Of a stretch of DNA of 5,023 nucleotides, positions 1-4,866 are shown in pieces. The position numbers and the translations under genes are program-made. This DNA is from CAZJBH01 sp964544485. GTDB taxonomy: Bacteria; Patescibacteriota; Minisyncoccia; Portnoybacterales; UBA2143. How positions within the stretch are numbered: the stretch's first letter is position 1; each line of letters opens with the position of its first letter. The DNA lies in NCBI GenBank assembly GCA_964544485.1, contig CAZJBH010000037.1, positions 1 to 5,023 of the forward strand, read 5' to 3'. The notes beneath the pieces were generated by a model. That model made no database searches, was not told the DNA's origin, and worked only from the letters and a program-made list of their open reading frames with translations.

Positions 1-30
1 AAAGTAAAAGTTGAAAAAGAAAAAATTTAA
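1..30 (+). CDS. C-terminal tail of an upstream gene (partial)
   Basis: Frame 1 is open from the window edge and reads KVKVEKEKI followed by a TAA stop at 28-30. The lysine/glutamate-rich tail is only nine residues, so the product cannot be identified. It ends 3 nt before the next ATG, a spacing typical of genes in one operon. It could also be chance readthrough of a short AT-rich stretch; the tight spacing is the main argument for a real gene end. Confidence 0.5.
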   Translation, partial: KVKVEKEKI

Positions 31-33
31 ATT

Positions 34-1317
34 ATGACAAATTACAAAAAATTAGCTAAACTATTAAGAACCAAAGAAGAAGTAATTCAAAGAATAGATA
101 AAAGAATGAAAGCAATTAGCGGACGCAAAAAGATAGTTGATAAAATAGTTGAAGAAAATGAAAACAGAATTAGAGAAACTTTGATTAATCTTGGTTTTGG
201 CAAAAAGAAGAATGTTTTTAAATTAAAAGCGGAAAAAGTTTATCAAGCCTTGCTTGAACGAGCAGAAAAAGACGATGCTTATCTTTTAGACCGATTTTTT
301 AAGCCGGATTTTTCTTCATTGGCTGGCTGTCGCAGCTTAGTTAACGCAGCTAAGGAATTAGCCGGCGATTTGCAAGGATTTTATCTAAAAGAGGAAGCTG
401 CCAGAGATTTAATGCGGCAAAATCCGCCTCAAAAAATTATGGCTAGCTTAGGCTATAATGATATTGAAAAAATGCTAGAAAAAGAAAATATTTACGAACT
501 TTTTGCTGCTTTACGTTTTGTTGAAGAAAGTGAATGGCTAAATAAAGTTTTTTTTAAAGCTTATCACAAGCTTGAAGCTAAAGATTTTGAAAAAAGAGAT
601 ATTAAAGTGATTGCTTTGCCAGAAAGATGGGCTGGAATTGGCAAGGAGTTTTTAGGCAAGAAATTGCATCATATGAGCCATCTTAAAGAACTTGGCTTAG
701 TTTTTATTATCCCAGTAGAAAAACAAGCTAAGGGAGAAATTCTATATTTGTTTTTCATGACTCTCCACTATATTTTTGAAGTTGATTGGCATTCGCGTTT
801 GTTTGAAAAATATAGCCAAGATAAGAATTTTATTCAAAAAATGATTAATGCTTTAAAGGTTGAAGTTTCAGGAGATGTTTTGCCGAATCATAAAAGCATG
901 AGCTGGCGAATAGTTCCTTCATATTTAGCTAAGCATGATAAAAATGATCCGCGTTTAGCAGAGCCGCATATTAGTCCGGAAGCTTGGCATTATACCCGGG
1001 CCAGCAAGGCAATTGCTAAATTTGCCCAGCGTTTTGAAAATTCTGGATTTGAATTTTGGAATGATTTAGACACAGCCGGAGAATTTTTTAAAAACAATCA
1101 AGATAAAAAAGAATTAATCAGTTTTGATTTGTATGATATTGGAATTTCTTTGCTTCGCCAAGAAAAATTCATTTCCAAATATCTTTATCATCAGCAAGAA
1201 GCCTTATGGAATCAATTATTCATTGAATATATGGGCGAAGGAGAGCTAGATCGCTTAATGATGGATCATTTAGACAAAGGATTTGTCAGTTTAACAGCTG
1301 ATAATTCAAGCTATTAA
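34..1317 (+). CDS. Conserved-looking hypothetical protein, soluble, His-rich centre, function unknown
   Basis: This is a 427-residue protein that I do not recognise. It has no signal peptide and no clear membrane segment, so it is probably cytoplasmic. Residues 1-55 are basic and helical (many K/R/E). The rest looks mostly alpha-helical, with a short hydrophobic, strand-like stretch near 222-228 (LVFIIPV). Histidines cluster in the centre: H212, H213 and H216 (LHHMSHLKELG), H245 and H253 (LHYIFEVDWHSR), H301, H312 and H319 (EPHISPEAWHY). Such a pattern could bind metal or phosphate, but no known motif is matched. The start at 34 is the first ATG after the upstream stop. No SD sequence precedes it. 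The stop is one base from the aldolase ATG, so the two are almost certainly co-transcribed and perhaps translationally coupled. A link to sugar metabolism is suggested only by position. The long, well-formed frame and codon use like that of its neighbours make it a real gene. Confidence 0.9.
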   Translation: MTNYKKLAKLLRTKEEVIQRIDKRMKAISGRKKIVDKIVEENENRIRETLINLGFGKKKNVFKLKAEKVYQALLERAEKDDAYLLDRFFKPDFSSLAGCRSLVNAAKELAGDLQGFYLKEEAARDLMRQNPPQKIMASLGYNDIEKMLEKENIYELFAALRFVEESEWLNKVFFKAYHKLEAKDFEKRDIKVIALPERWAGIGKEFLGKKLHHMSHLKELGLVFIIPVEKQAKGEILYLFFMTLHYIFEVDWHSRLFEKYSQDKNFIQKMINALKVEVSGDVLPNHKSMSWRIVPSYLAKHDKNDPRLAEPHISPEAWHYTRASKAIAKFAQRFENSGFEFWNDLDTAGEFFKNNQDKKELISFDLYDIGISLLRQEKFISKYLYHQQEALWNQLFIEYMGEGELDRLMMDHLDKGFVSLTADNSSY

Positions 1318-1318
1318 T

Positions 1319-2176
1319 ATGTTAAATTTATTTAAAAAAGCTCAACAAGGGAAATATGCGATCGGAGCTTTTAATATCTCAAATTTAGAGCAATTAAAAG
1401 GAATTGTTCAGGCAGCAGAAAAAATGCAAAGCCCTCTTTTAATTGCTACTTCTGAAGGAGAAAGTAATTTTTTAGGCAAAGCTCAAGCTAAAAGCTTAAT
1501 AGATGTTTATCGCAAAGAAACAAAATTGCCGATTTGGCTGCATTTGGATCATGGCAAATCTTTTGAAGCAATTGAAGAAGCAATTGAAGCAGGATATGAT
1601 TCAGTTCATTTTGATGGCTCAGCTTTAGATTTTGAAGAAAATATATCTATTACTAAAAAAGTTGTTGTTTTAGCTAGGAAACATAAGCTTAAAAATATAG
1701 AAGGAGAAGTTGGAATTTTAAGAGGAAGTTCTGCTTTAGAGCAGGAAGCTCAAACCAAGGAAGAAGATTTGACTGATCCGAAACAAGCTTTGGAATTTGT
1801 CAAAAAAACTAAGGTTGATAGTTTAGCAATTTCAATCGGAAATATTCATGGAGTTGCTAAATCAGGCAAAAACCCGCATTTGAGAATTGATCGACTGATA
1901 GAAATTGACAAAGCCCTAAATCAAAAGACTTTTTTGGTTTTGCATGGCGGTTCTGGAACTCCGGAAGAAGATATTCTTCGAGCGATTAACAACGGAATTG
2001 TTAAGGTGAATGTTAATACTGAATTAAGAGCTGGCTATACCCAAAGTTTAAAAAAATCTTTAGCTGATAATCCTGATCAAACAACGCCTTACAAAATTAT
2101 GCCAGGAGTAATTGACAAAATTAGTGAAATTGTAGAGGATAAAATAATCTTATTTGGAAGCGATTATAAAATATAA
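1319..2176 (+). CDS. fba: Class II (zinc-dependent) fructose-bisphosphate aldolase family
   Basis: The expected reaction is reversible cleavage of fructose 1,6-bisphosphate to dihydroxyacetone phosphate and glyceraldehyde 3-phosphate, in cytosolic glycolysis or gluconeogenesis. The family signatures appear in order along a TIM barrel: YAIGAFNISNLEQ (13-25), LDHG with the catalytic Asp77 and metal ligand His78, EGEVG (128-132), GNIHG with metal ligand His177, LHGGSG with metal ligand His209, and the phosphate-binding segment KVNVNTELR (229-237). The 285-residue length matches the short class II forms (Bacillus FbaA, GatY/KbaY). The NVNTE motif is closer to Bacillus-type FbaA than to the NxDT form of longer E. 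coli-type enzymes. Tagatose-bisphosphate aldolase is the main alternative, since sequence alone separates these poorly. The ATG follows the previous stop by one base and has no SD sequence, so coupling is likely. No catalytic residue appears to be missing. Confidence 0.95.
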   Translation: MLNLFKKAQQGKYAIGAFNISNLEQLKGIVQAAEKMQSPLLIATSEGESNFLGKAQAKSLIDVYRKETKLPIWLHLDHGKSFEAIEEAIEAGYDSVHFDGSALDFEENISITKKVVVLARKHKLKNIEGEVGILRGSSALEQEAQTKEEDLTDPKQALEFVKKTKVDSLAISIGNIHGVAKSGKNPHLRIDRLIEIDKALNQKTFLVLHGGSGTPEEDILRAINNGIVKVNVNTELRAGYTQSLKKSLADNPDQTTPYKIMPGVIDKISEIVEDKIILFGSDYKI

Positions 2177-2192
2177 TTAATTTATTTTAAAT

Positions 2193-2390
2193 ATGAAAGT
2201 AAAAATTAATCAAGAAGAATGTATTGGCTGCGGAAGCTGCCAAGCTGCTTGTTCAGAAGTTTTTGAATTAAATGAGCAAGGCAAAGCGATTTTAAAGGAA
2301 AATCAATCTGAACAAGGAGAAACTCAAGAAGATTGTGCTAAAGACGGAGCAGATATTTGCCCGGTAGAAGCAATTGAAATAACTGAATAA
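2193..2390 (+). CDS. Small single-cluster [4Fe-4S] ferredoxin
   Basis: This is a 65-residue low-potential electron carrier. The cluster motif is C10-I-G-C13-G-S-C16, and the fourth ligand is C56 in ICPVEAIE near the C-terminus. Two further cysteines, C20 and C48, sit where the monocluster ferredoxins of Thermotoga and Pyrococcus carry a structural disulfide. The layout (a KVKI first strand, acidic middle, CAKDGADICPVEAI end) matches that family closely, and the length is normal. The residue after C20 is Ser, not the Pro often found there. The protein is very acidic, as usual for ferredoxins. The ATG is 16 nt after the aldolase stop, with no SD sequence and no visible promoter, so it is probably the last gene of the aldolase operon. 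Its redox partner is not in the window. Confidence 0.95.
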   Translation: MKVKINQEECIGCGSCQAACSEVFELNEQGKAILKENQSEQGETQEDCAKDGADICPVEAIEITE

Positions 2391-2395
2391 AGATA

Positions 2396-2424
2396 TTGAC
2401 CTAGAATGTTTTTTTAGTTAAGAT
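2396..2424 (+). promoter_or_regulatory. Sigma70-type promoter for bL25, probably leaderless
   Basis: The -35 is TTGACC (2396-2401) and the -10 is TAAGAT (2419-2424), separated by exactly 17 nt. Each hexamer has one mismatch to consensus. Transcription would start 6-8 nt after the -10, at about 2430-2432, and the bL25 ATG begins at 2432. There is no SD sequence before that ATG. The promoter fills almost the whole 41-nt gap after the ferredoxin gene, which contains no terminator hairpin, so readthrough from the upstream operon is also possible. Confidence 0.75.
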
Positions 2425-2431
2425 AGTAAAG

Positions 2432-3124
2432 ATGTTAGAATTAAATGTAAATACAAGAAAAGAAGCGGGGAAAAAGAATAAACAACTTCGGAATCAAGGA
2501 TTGATTCCGGCTGTTTTATACGGCCCAAAAATTGAAAATCTTAATTTATCCGTAGATTATACCCAATTTAACCGAATTTACCAAAAAGCAGGAGAAAGTA
2601 CATTGATTCAGCTAAATCTCAAAAATAAAGAAATTAAAGAAAAAGAAAGAATTGTCCTGGTAAATGATATTAAACGGGATGTTTTATCAAATAATATTAT
2701 TCATATTGATTTTTATGAAGTTCGTATGGACCAAGAAATTAGCGTAGAAATTCCTTTGAATTTTGTTGGCCAATCAGAAGCAGTTAAATCATTGGATGGA
2801 GTCTTGGTTAAAAGCTTGCAATCATTAAATATTTCTGCTTTGCCTAAAAATTTAATTCATGAAATTGAAGTTGATATTTCCAAACTTAAAACCTTTGATG
2901 ATATTATTCGAGTTAAGGACTTAAAAGTTCCAGAAAATGTTAAAATTGAAGCAGAAGAAGATGAAGCAGTTGTCTCAGTTACTCCACCACGCAGCGAAGA
3001 AGAGTTAGAAGCATTAGAAGAAACTCCTGAAGAAAGTATTGATGAAGTAGAAGTAGAAGAAAAAGGGAAAACCGAAGAAGAAACTGAAGAGCAGCCTCAA
3101 GAAACTGAATCAGAAGAAAAATAG
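2432..3124 (+). CDS. rplY: Large ribosomal subunit protein bL25, CTC/TL5 long form
   Basis: bL25 binds 5S rRNA in the central protuberance of the 50S subunit. Residues 1 to about 92 form the 5S-binding domain: the start LELNVNTRKEAGKKNKQLR, then GLIPAVLYGP (23-32), a hallmark of the family, and LVNDIKRDV (76-84) leading to HIDFYEV (91-97). Residues 98 to about 184 form the C-terminal beta domain of CTC/TL5-type proteins (VEIPLNFVGQSEAVKSLDGV, LPKNLIHEIEVDIS, VSVTPP). Residues 188-230 are a low-complexity acidic tail with 21 Glu in 43 residues, probably disordered. At 230 residues it is longer than E. coli bL25, which lacks the second domain, and in the range of Bacillus Ctc and Thermus TL5. 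It has its own promoter and no SD sequence. The hydrolase gene follows after 23 nt without a terminator and is probably co-transcribed. Confidence 0.95.
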   Translation: MLELNVNTRKEAGKKNKQLRNQGLIPAVLYGPKIENLNLSVDYTQFNRIYQKAGESTLIQLNLKNKEIKEKERIVLVNDIKRDVLSNNIIHIDFYEVRMDQEISVEIPLNFVGQSEAVKSLDGVLVKSLQSLNISALPKNLIHEIEVDISKLKTFDDIIRVKDLKVPENVKIEAEEDEAVVSVTPPRSEEELEALEETPEESIDEVEVEEKGKTEEETEEQPQETESEEK

Positions 3125-3138
3125 CTAATTTTTTAAGC

Positions 3139-3146
3139 AAGGAGGT
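3139..3146 (+). promoter_or_regulatory. Strong but very close Shine-Dalgarno sequence for the hydrolase gene
   Basis: AAGGAGGT is a full-length SD match. It ends one base before the ATG at 3148, whereas the usual gap after GGAGG is about 5-9 nt. No ATG, GTG or TTG lies at a better distance in this frame; an ATT at 3160 (codon 5) would be too far. ATG 3148 is therefore kept as the start. It is the only protein gene in the window with a clear SD sequence. Confidence 0.65.
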
Positions 3147-3147
3147 A

Positions 3148-4467
3148 ATGACTGAGAAAATTTACAAATTAATCAAAAAATGGCCAATCGCTATTTTACT
3201 AGCAGTATTTTTAATACTGCCTTTTTTTGTCTCAGCCAGCGATGTTGAAGAATTAAAGCGCGAATTAGAAAAACAAATTCAGCAAAAACAGCAAGAAATT
3301 AATCAACATCAGCAAGAAATTGAACAAACTCGCGCTGAAGCGCAAACTTTAAACAATCAAATCAATATTTTAGAAAGTGAAATTGCTAAAATTAGAGGAG
3401 AAATAAATCAAATTGATTTAGCAATTCAAAAAAGTAATTTAAATATTCAGCAAATTGATGAAAAAATGCTTGAATTAGAAAATCAAGTTGTTGAAAAAAA
3501 AGGAATTCTAGCTGAATACATTCAAACAATTGCATATTTTGACCAGCAAACTCTTTTAGAAGTAATTTTAAAAAACAATAATTTTTCTGATTTTTTTGAA
3601 CAGTATAATGCGCTAGAGAGCGTTCAAGAAGAAATTCACGGAATGCTTGAAAAAATTAAAGAATTAAAAGAAAACTTAACCAGGCAGCGAGAGGATTTAG
3701 AACAAGAAAAAGCCCAGCAAAATCGGTTAAAATCTTTGCAATTAGTGCAAAAACGATCAGTTGAATCAAAACAAAATTACAAAGAAGATTTATTAGACAA
3801 AACCAAAGGGCAAGAAGCGCGCTATCAACAATTAATCAGCGGAGCTAAACAAGAAATTAATCAAATCAAAGAACAGCTTTCATTATTAAACAGGTACAAT
3901 ATTTCTTTGAATGAAGCAGTTCAATACGCTATTTTTGCAGCAGCTAAAACAGGAATTAGGCCAGCCTTTTTATTAGGAGTTCTAGAAGCTGAATCGCGCT
4001 TAGGACTAAATGTTGGTTCAGGTAATTGGCGAGAAGATATGTATCAATGCTATCGCCGTTTAGGATATTTAACTCAAGCAGAAAAACAAAAAAACGCATT
4101 TTTATCTATTTGTGAATCATTAGGATTAAATCCAGACACCCAGCCGGTTTCTGCTGAACCATGGTATGGTTGCGGAGGGGCTATGGGAGTGGCTCAATTT
4201 ATGCCAGCTACCTGGTTAGCTTATGTTGATCAAGTGGCTGCTTTAACTGGAAATAATCCGCCTAATCCTTGGTCTCATCAAGACGCTTTTACTGCAGCAG
4301 CGATTAAATTATCTCAAGGCGGAGCTAATCAGCGAACTGAGACAGGGGAGCGTATGGCTTATGGAAAATATCTTGGCGGAAGCTATTACAAAAAATGGAT
4401 GTATCATCAGGTAACTAATTATGTAATTGATTTGGCAAATAATTTCCAGCAAGAATATTTTAATTAA
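3148..4467 (+). CDS. Secreted coiled-coil protein with C-terminal lytic transglycosylase-like domain
   Basis: This is probably an exported peptidoglycan hydrolase or division/elongation-associated wall factor. Residues 1-11 are basic, 12-27 hydrophobic, and FFVSA-S gives a plausible signal peptidase I site after Ala30. Residues 32 to about 250 are a long, Gln/Glu-rich coiled coil of the PcsB/CwlO N-terminal kind, including the recognisable NNNFSDFFEQYNALESV segment (143-159). The C-terminal domain (about 255-435) resembles the MltB/SLT lysozyme-like fold: RPAFLLGVLEAESRLG (271-286), with Glu282 the likely catalytic acid and Glu280 the alternative; GAMGVAQFMPATW (344-356), the strongest motif; and NPWSHQDAFTAAAIKL (373-388), matching the 'DPxDAxxSAAxYL' region of such enzymes. 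Mature-part cysteines are C301, C322 and C342. PcsB/CwlO proteins usually carry a CHAP or NlpC/P60 domain, so this pairing is less common. Cleavage of glycan strands is inferred, not shown. The gene follows bL25 by 23 nt and is probably transcribed from its promoter. Confidence 0.88.
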   Translation: MTEKIYKLIKKWPIAILLAVFLILPFFVSASDVEELKRELEKQIQQKQQEINQHQQEIEQTRAEAQTLNNQINILESEIAKIRGEINQIDLAIQKSNLNIQQIDEKMLELENQVVEKKGILAEYIQTIAYFDQQTLLEVILKNNNFSDFFEQYNALESVQEEIHGMLEKIKELKENLTRQREDLEQEKAQQNRLKSLQLVQKRSVESKQNYKEDLLDKTKGQEARYQQLISGAKQEINQIKEQLSLLNRYNISLNEAVQYAIFAAAKTGIRPAFLLGVLEAESRLGLNVGSGNWREDMYQCYRRLGYLTQAEKQKNAFLSICESLGLNPDTQPVSAEPWYGCGGAMGVAQFMPATWLAYVDQVAALTGNNPPNPWSHQDAFTAAAIKLSQGGANQRTETGERMAYGKYLGGSYYKKWMYHQVTNYVIDLANNFQQEYFN

Positions 4468-4482
4468 AATCAGTTCAAAAAC

Positions 4483-4500
4483 CCTTGACAAAAATCAAGG
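4483..4500. repeat. Inverted repeat overlapping the -35 element, candidate operator
   Basis: CCTTGA (4483-4488) and TCAAGG (4495-4500) are perfect inverted copies separated by 6 nt. The -35 hexamer TTGACA begins inside the left arm and the right arm lies in the spacer, so a dimeric DNA-binding protein here could block RNA polymerase. On the minus strand the same hairpin is followed by GTTTTTG and might be a weak terminator, but no minus-strand gene lies upstream of it nearby. Chance is possible, because the arms are only 6 bp. Confidence 0.35.
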
Positions 4501-4513
4501 TATGTGATAGAAT
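4485..4513 (+). promoter_or_regulatory. Strong extended -10 sigma70-type promoter for the small RNA
   Basis: TTGACA (4485-4490) is a perfect -35. After a 17-nt spacer comes TAGAAT (4508-4513), one mismatch from TATAAT, preceded by an extended -10 TGA (4505-4507). The predicted start is about A4520. It is the best promoter in the window, yet no convincing protein gene follows it, which supports a non-coding transcript. Confidence 0.85.
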
Positions 4514-4519
4514 GCTAGC

Positions 4520-4680
4520 AAGGTAATGAGAGGAGGAAAATTAATCAATAGTATTGTGGAAATCCTAATCCCTTTTGGGACTTTGAAATCCCTCCTTATC
4601 AAAGAGGCCTTGTGCCTGCAGGATTTCCACCATACTGTTTGTTAATTGTTTTAACAACAGTATCATTTCTTTTTGTCTTT
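4520..4680 (+). ncRNA. Predicted structured small RNA, family not recognised
   Basis: The transcript from the promoter at 4485-4513 would be about 155-160 nt. A perfect 10-bp helix, GTGGAAATCC (4556-4565) with GGATTTCCAC (4621-4630), closes a junction. Inside are TAA, then three abutting hairpins with no spacer between them: TCCC-TTTT-GGGA (4569-4580), CTTTGA (4581-4586) with TCAAAG (4599-4604) around a 12-nt loop, and AGGC-CTTGT-GCCT (4605-4617). GCA then leads back to the closing helix. The second loop carries CCCTCCTT (4590-4597). An outer imperfect helix can join 4541-4554 to 4632-4645. The 75-nt core is 47% GC, far above its surroundings, as expected for a structured RNA in an AT-rich genome. 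An intrinsic terminator ends it. I see no hallmark of tmRNA, RNase P RNA, SRP RNA or T-box, nor a riboswitch class I know; 6S RNA is not matched but is hard to exclude by eye. Existence is well supported, function unknown. Confidence 0.72.
4632..4680 (+). terminator. Intrinsic terminator of the small RNA
   Basis: ATACTGTT (4632-4639) pairs perfectly with AACAGTAT (4656-4663). After a single bulged T (4640), GTTAA (4641-4645) pairs with TTAAC (4651-4655) around the loop TTGTT, giving a 13-bp stem. It is followed by CATTTCTTTTTGTCTTTT (4664-4681), which is T-rich but interrupted and begins a few bases after the stem. The stem is AT-rich, so termination may be partial. The left arm can alternatively pair with 4547-4554 in the outer helix of the RNA, so the terminator may compete with that fold. 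Confidence 0.65.
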
Positions 4681-4704
4681 TAATCAGGTTAATTCTTGGT
4701 TTTT

Positions 4705-4751
4705 AGCGAATTGAAATGTTATCTAAAATTCGCTTTTAGCAGAATTTTAGA
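4705..4751 (+). repeat. Two overlapping, mutually exclusive hairpins
   Basis: Hairpin A is AGCGAATT (4705-4712) with AATTCGCT (4727-4734), 8 bp around a 14-nt loop and followed by TTT. Hairpin B is TCTAAAATTC (4722-4731) with GAATTTTAGA (4742-4751), 10 bp, extended inside by GCT/AGC with one bulged A and a TTT loop, so 13 bp in all. They share 4727-4734 and cannot form together. Hairpin A could be a weak back-up terminator; hairpin B is not followed by a T run on the plus strand. AT-rich sequence makes chance pairing fairly easy. Confidence 0.45.
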
Positions 4752-4772
4752 AAAATATTTTACAATTTAAGT

Positions 4773-4808
4773 AAACATAAAAGCCCCTTATCAGGGGCTT
4801 TTATGTTT
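4773..4808. terminator. Perfect bidirectional intrinsic terminator
   Basis: AAACATAAAAGCCCC (4773-4787) and GGGGCTTTTATGTTT (4794-4808) are perfect inverted copies around TTATCA, giving 15 bp with a GCCCC/GGGGC core. The core is flanked by AAAA and TTTT, so each strand reads a GC-rich stem followed by a T tract. It sits between the plus-strand RNA region and the minus-strand gene, where convergent transcription needs a shared terminator. It is the strongest hairpin in the window. Confidence 0.92.
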
Positions 4809-4833
4809 TAAGTAAATAAATTGATATACGAAT

Positions 4834-4866
4834 AAAGAACTTTAAGGTACTTAATTTCAATTCTTT
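4834..4866 (-). other. Weak imperfect hairpin after the minus-strand stop codon
   Basis: Read on the minus strand just past the stop, AAAGAA (4861-4866) can pair with TTCTTT (4834-4839), and TTAAG (4850-4854) with CTTAA (4842-4846). An unequal internal loop separates them and the apical loop is 3 nt. TTATTC follows. It may protect the 3' end or mean nothing; the bidirectional terminator further on is far better placed to stop transcription. Confidence 0.25.

Noticed and set aside
2391..2431. A terminator after the ferredoxin gene, suggested by the T run at 2409-2415
   Set aside because: No stem precedes the T run, and the run lies inside the spacer of the bL25 promoter.
3160..3162. ATT codon as alternative start of the hydrolase gene, because the SD is so close to ATG 3148
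   Set aside because: The gap from GGAGG would be 14 nt, and ATT starts are rare. The basic residues just before it fit a signal-peptide n-region, so ATG 3148 is preferred.
4309..4491. A 60-codon minus-strand frame overlapping the end of the hydrolase gene
   Set aside because: It lies almost wholly antisense to the conserved lytic transglycosylase-like domain, has no recognisable domain, no clear promoter or SD sequence, and a hydrophobic composition typical of a shadow frame in AT-rich DNA.
4529..4546. AGAGGAGG read as a ribosome binding site for a small ORF starting at ATC 4544
   Set aside because: Spacing would fit, but ATC is a very rare start codon, no ATG, GTG or TTG lies at the right distance, and the frame runs through the structured RNA.
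4526..4645. A 39-codon plus-strand frame from ATG 4526 to TAA 4643, inside the predicted small RNA, with AAGG just upstream
   Set aside because: Its codons (CTA, CTC, CTG, GCC, ATC) differ from the A/T-ending codons of every gene here, and the same bases form a perfect 10-bp helix and three abutting hairpins. RNA structure explains the sequence better. A dual-function RNA is not excluded; ribosome profiling would tell.
4520..4680. Assignment of the RNA to tmRNA, RNase P RNA, SRP RNA, T-box leader or a riboswitch class
   Set aside because: None of the hallmark motifs I know for these classes is visible, and no plus-strand gene follows that a riboswitch or leader could control within the window.
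4766..4816. Direct repeat TTTAAGTAAA flanking the terminator, read as a target-site duplication of a small mobile element
   Set aside because: The enclosed 31 bases are mostly the terminator hairpin, the repeat is A/T-only apart from one G, and no transposon end or gene is present. Low complexity is the simpler explanation.
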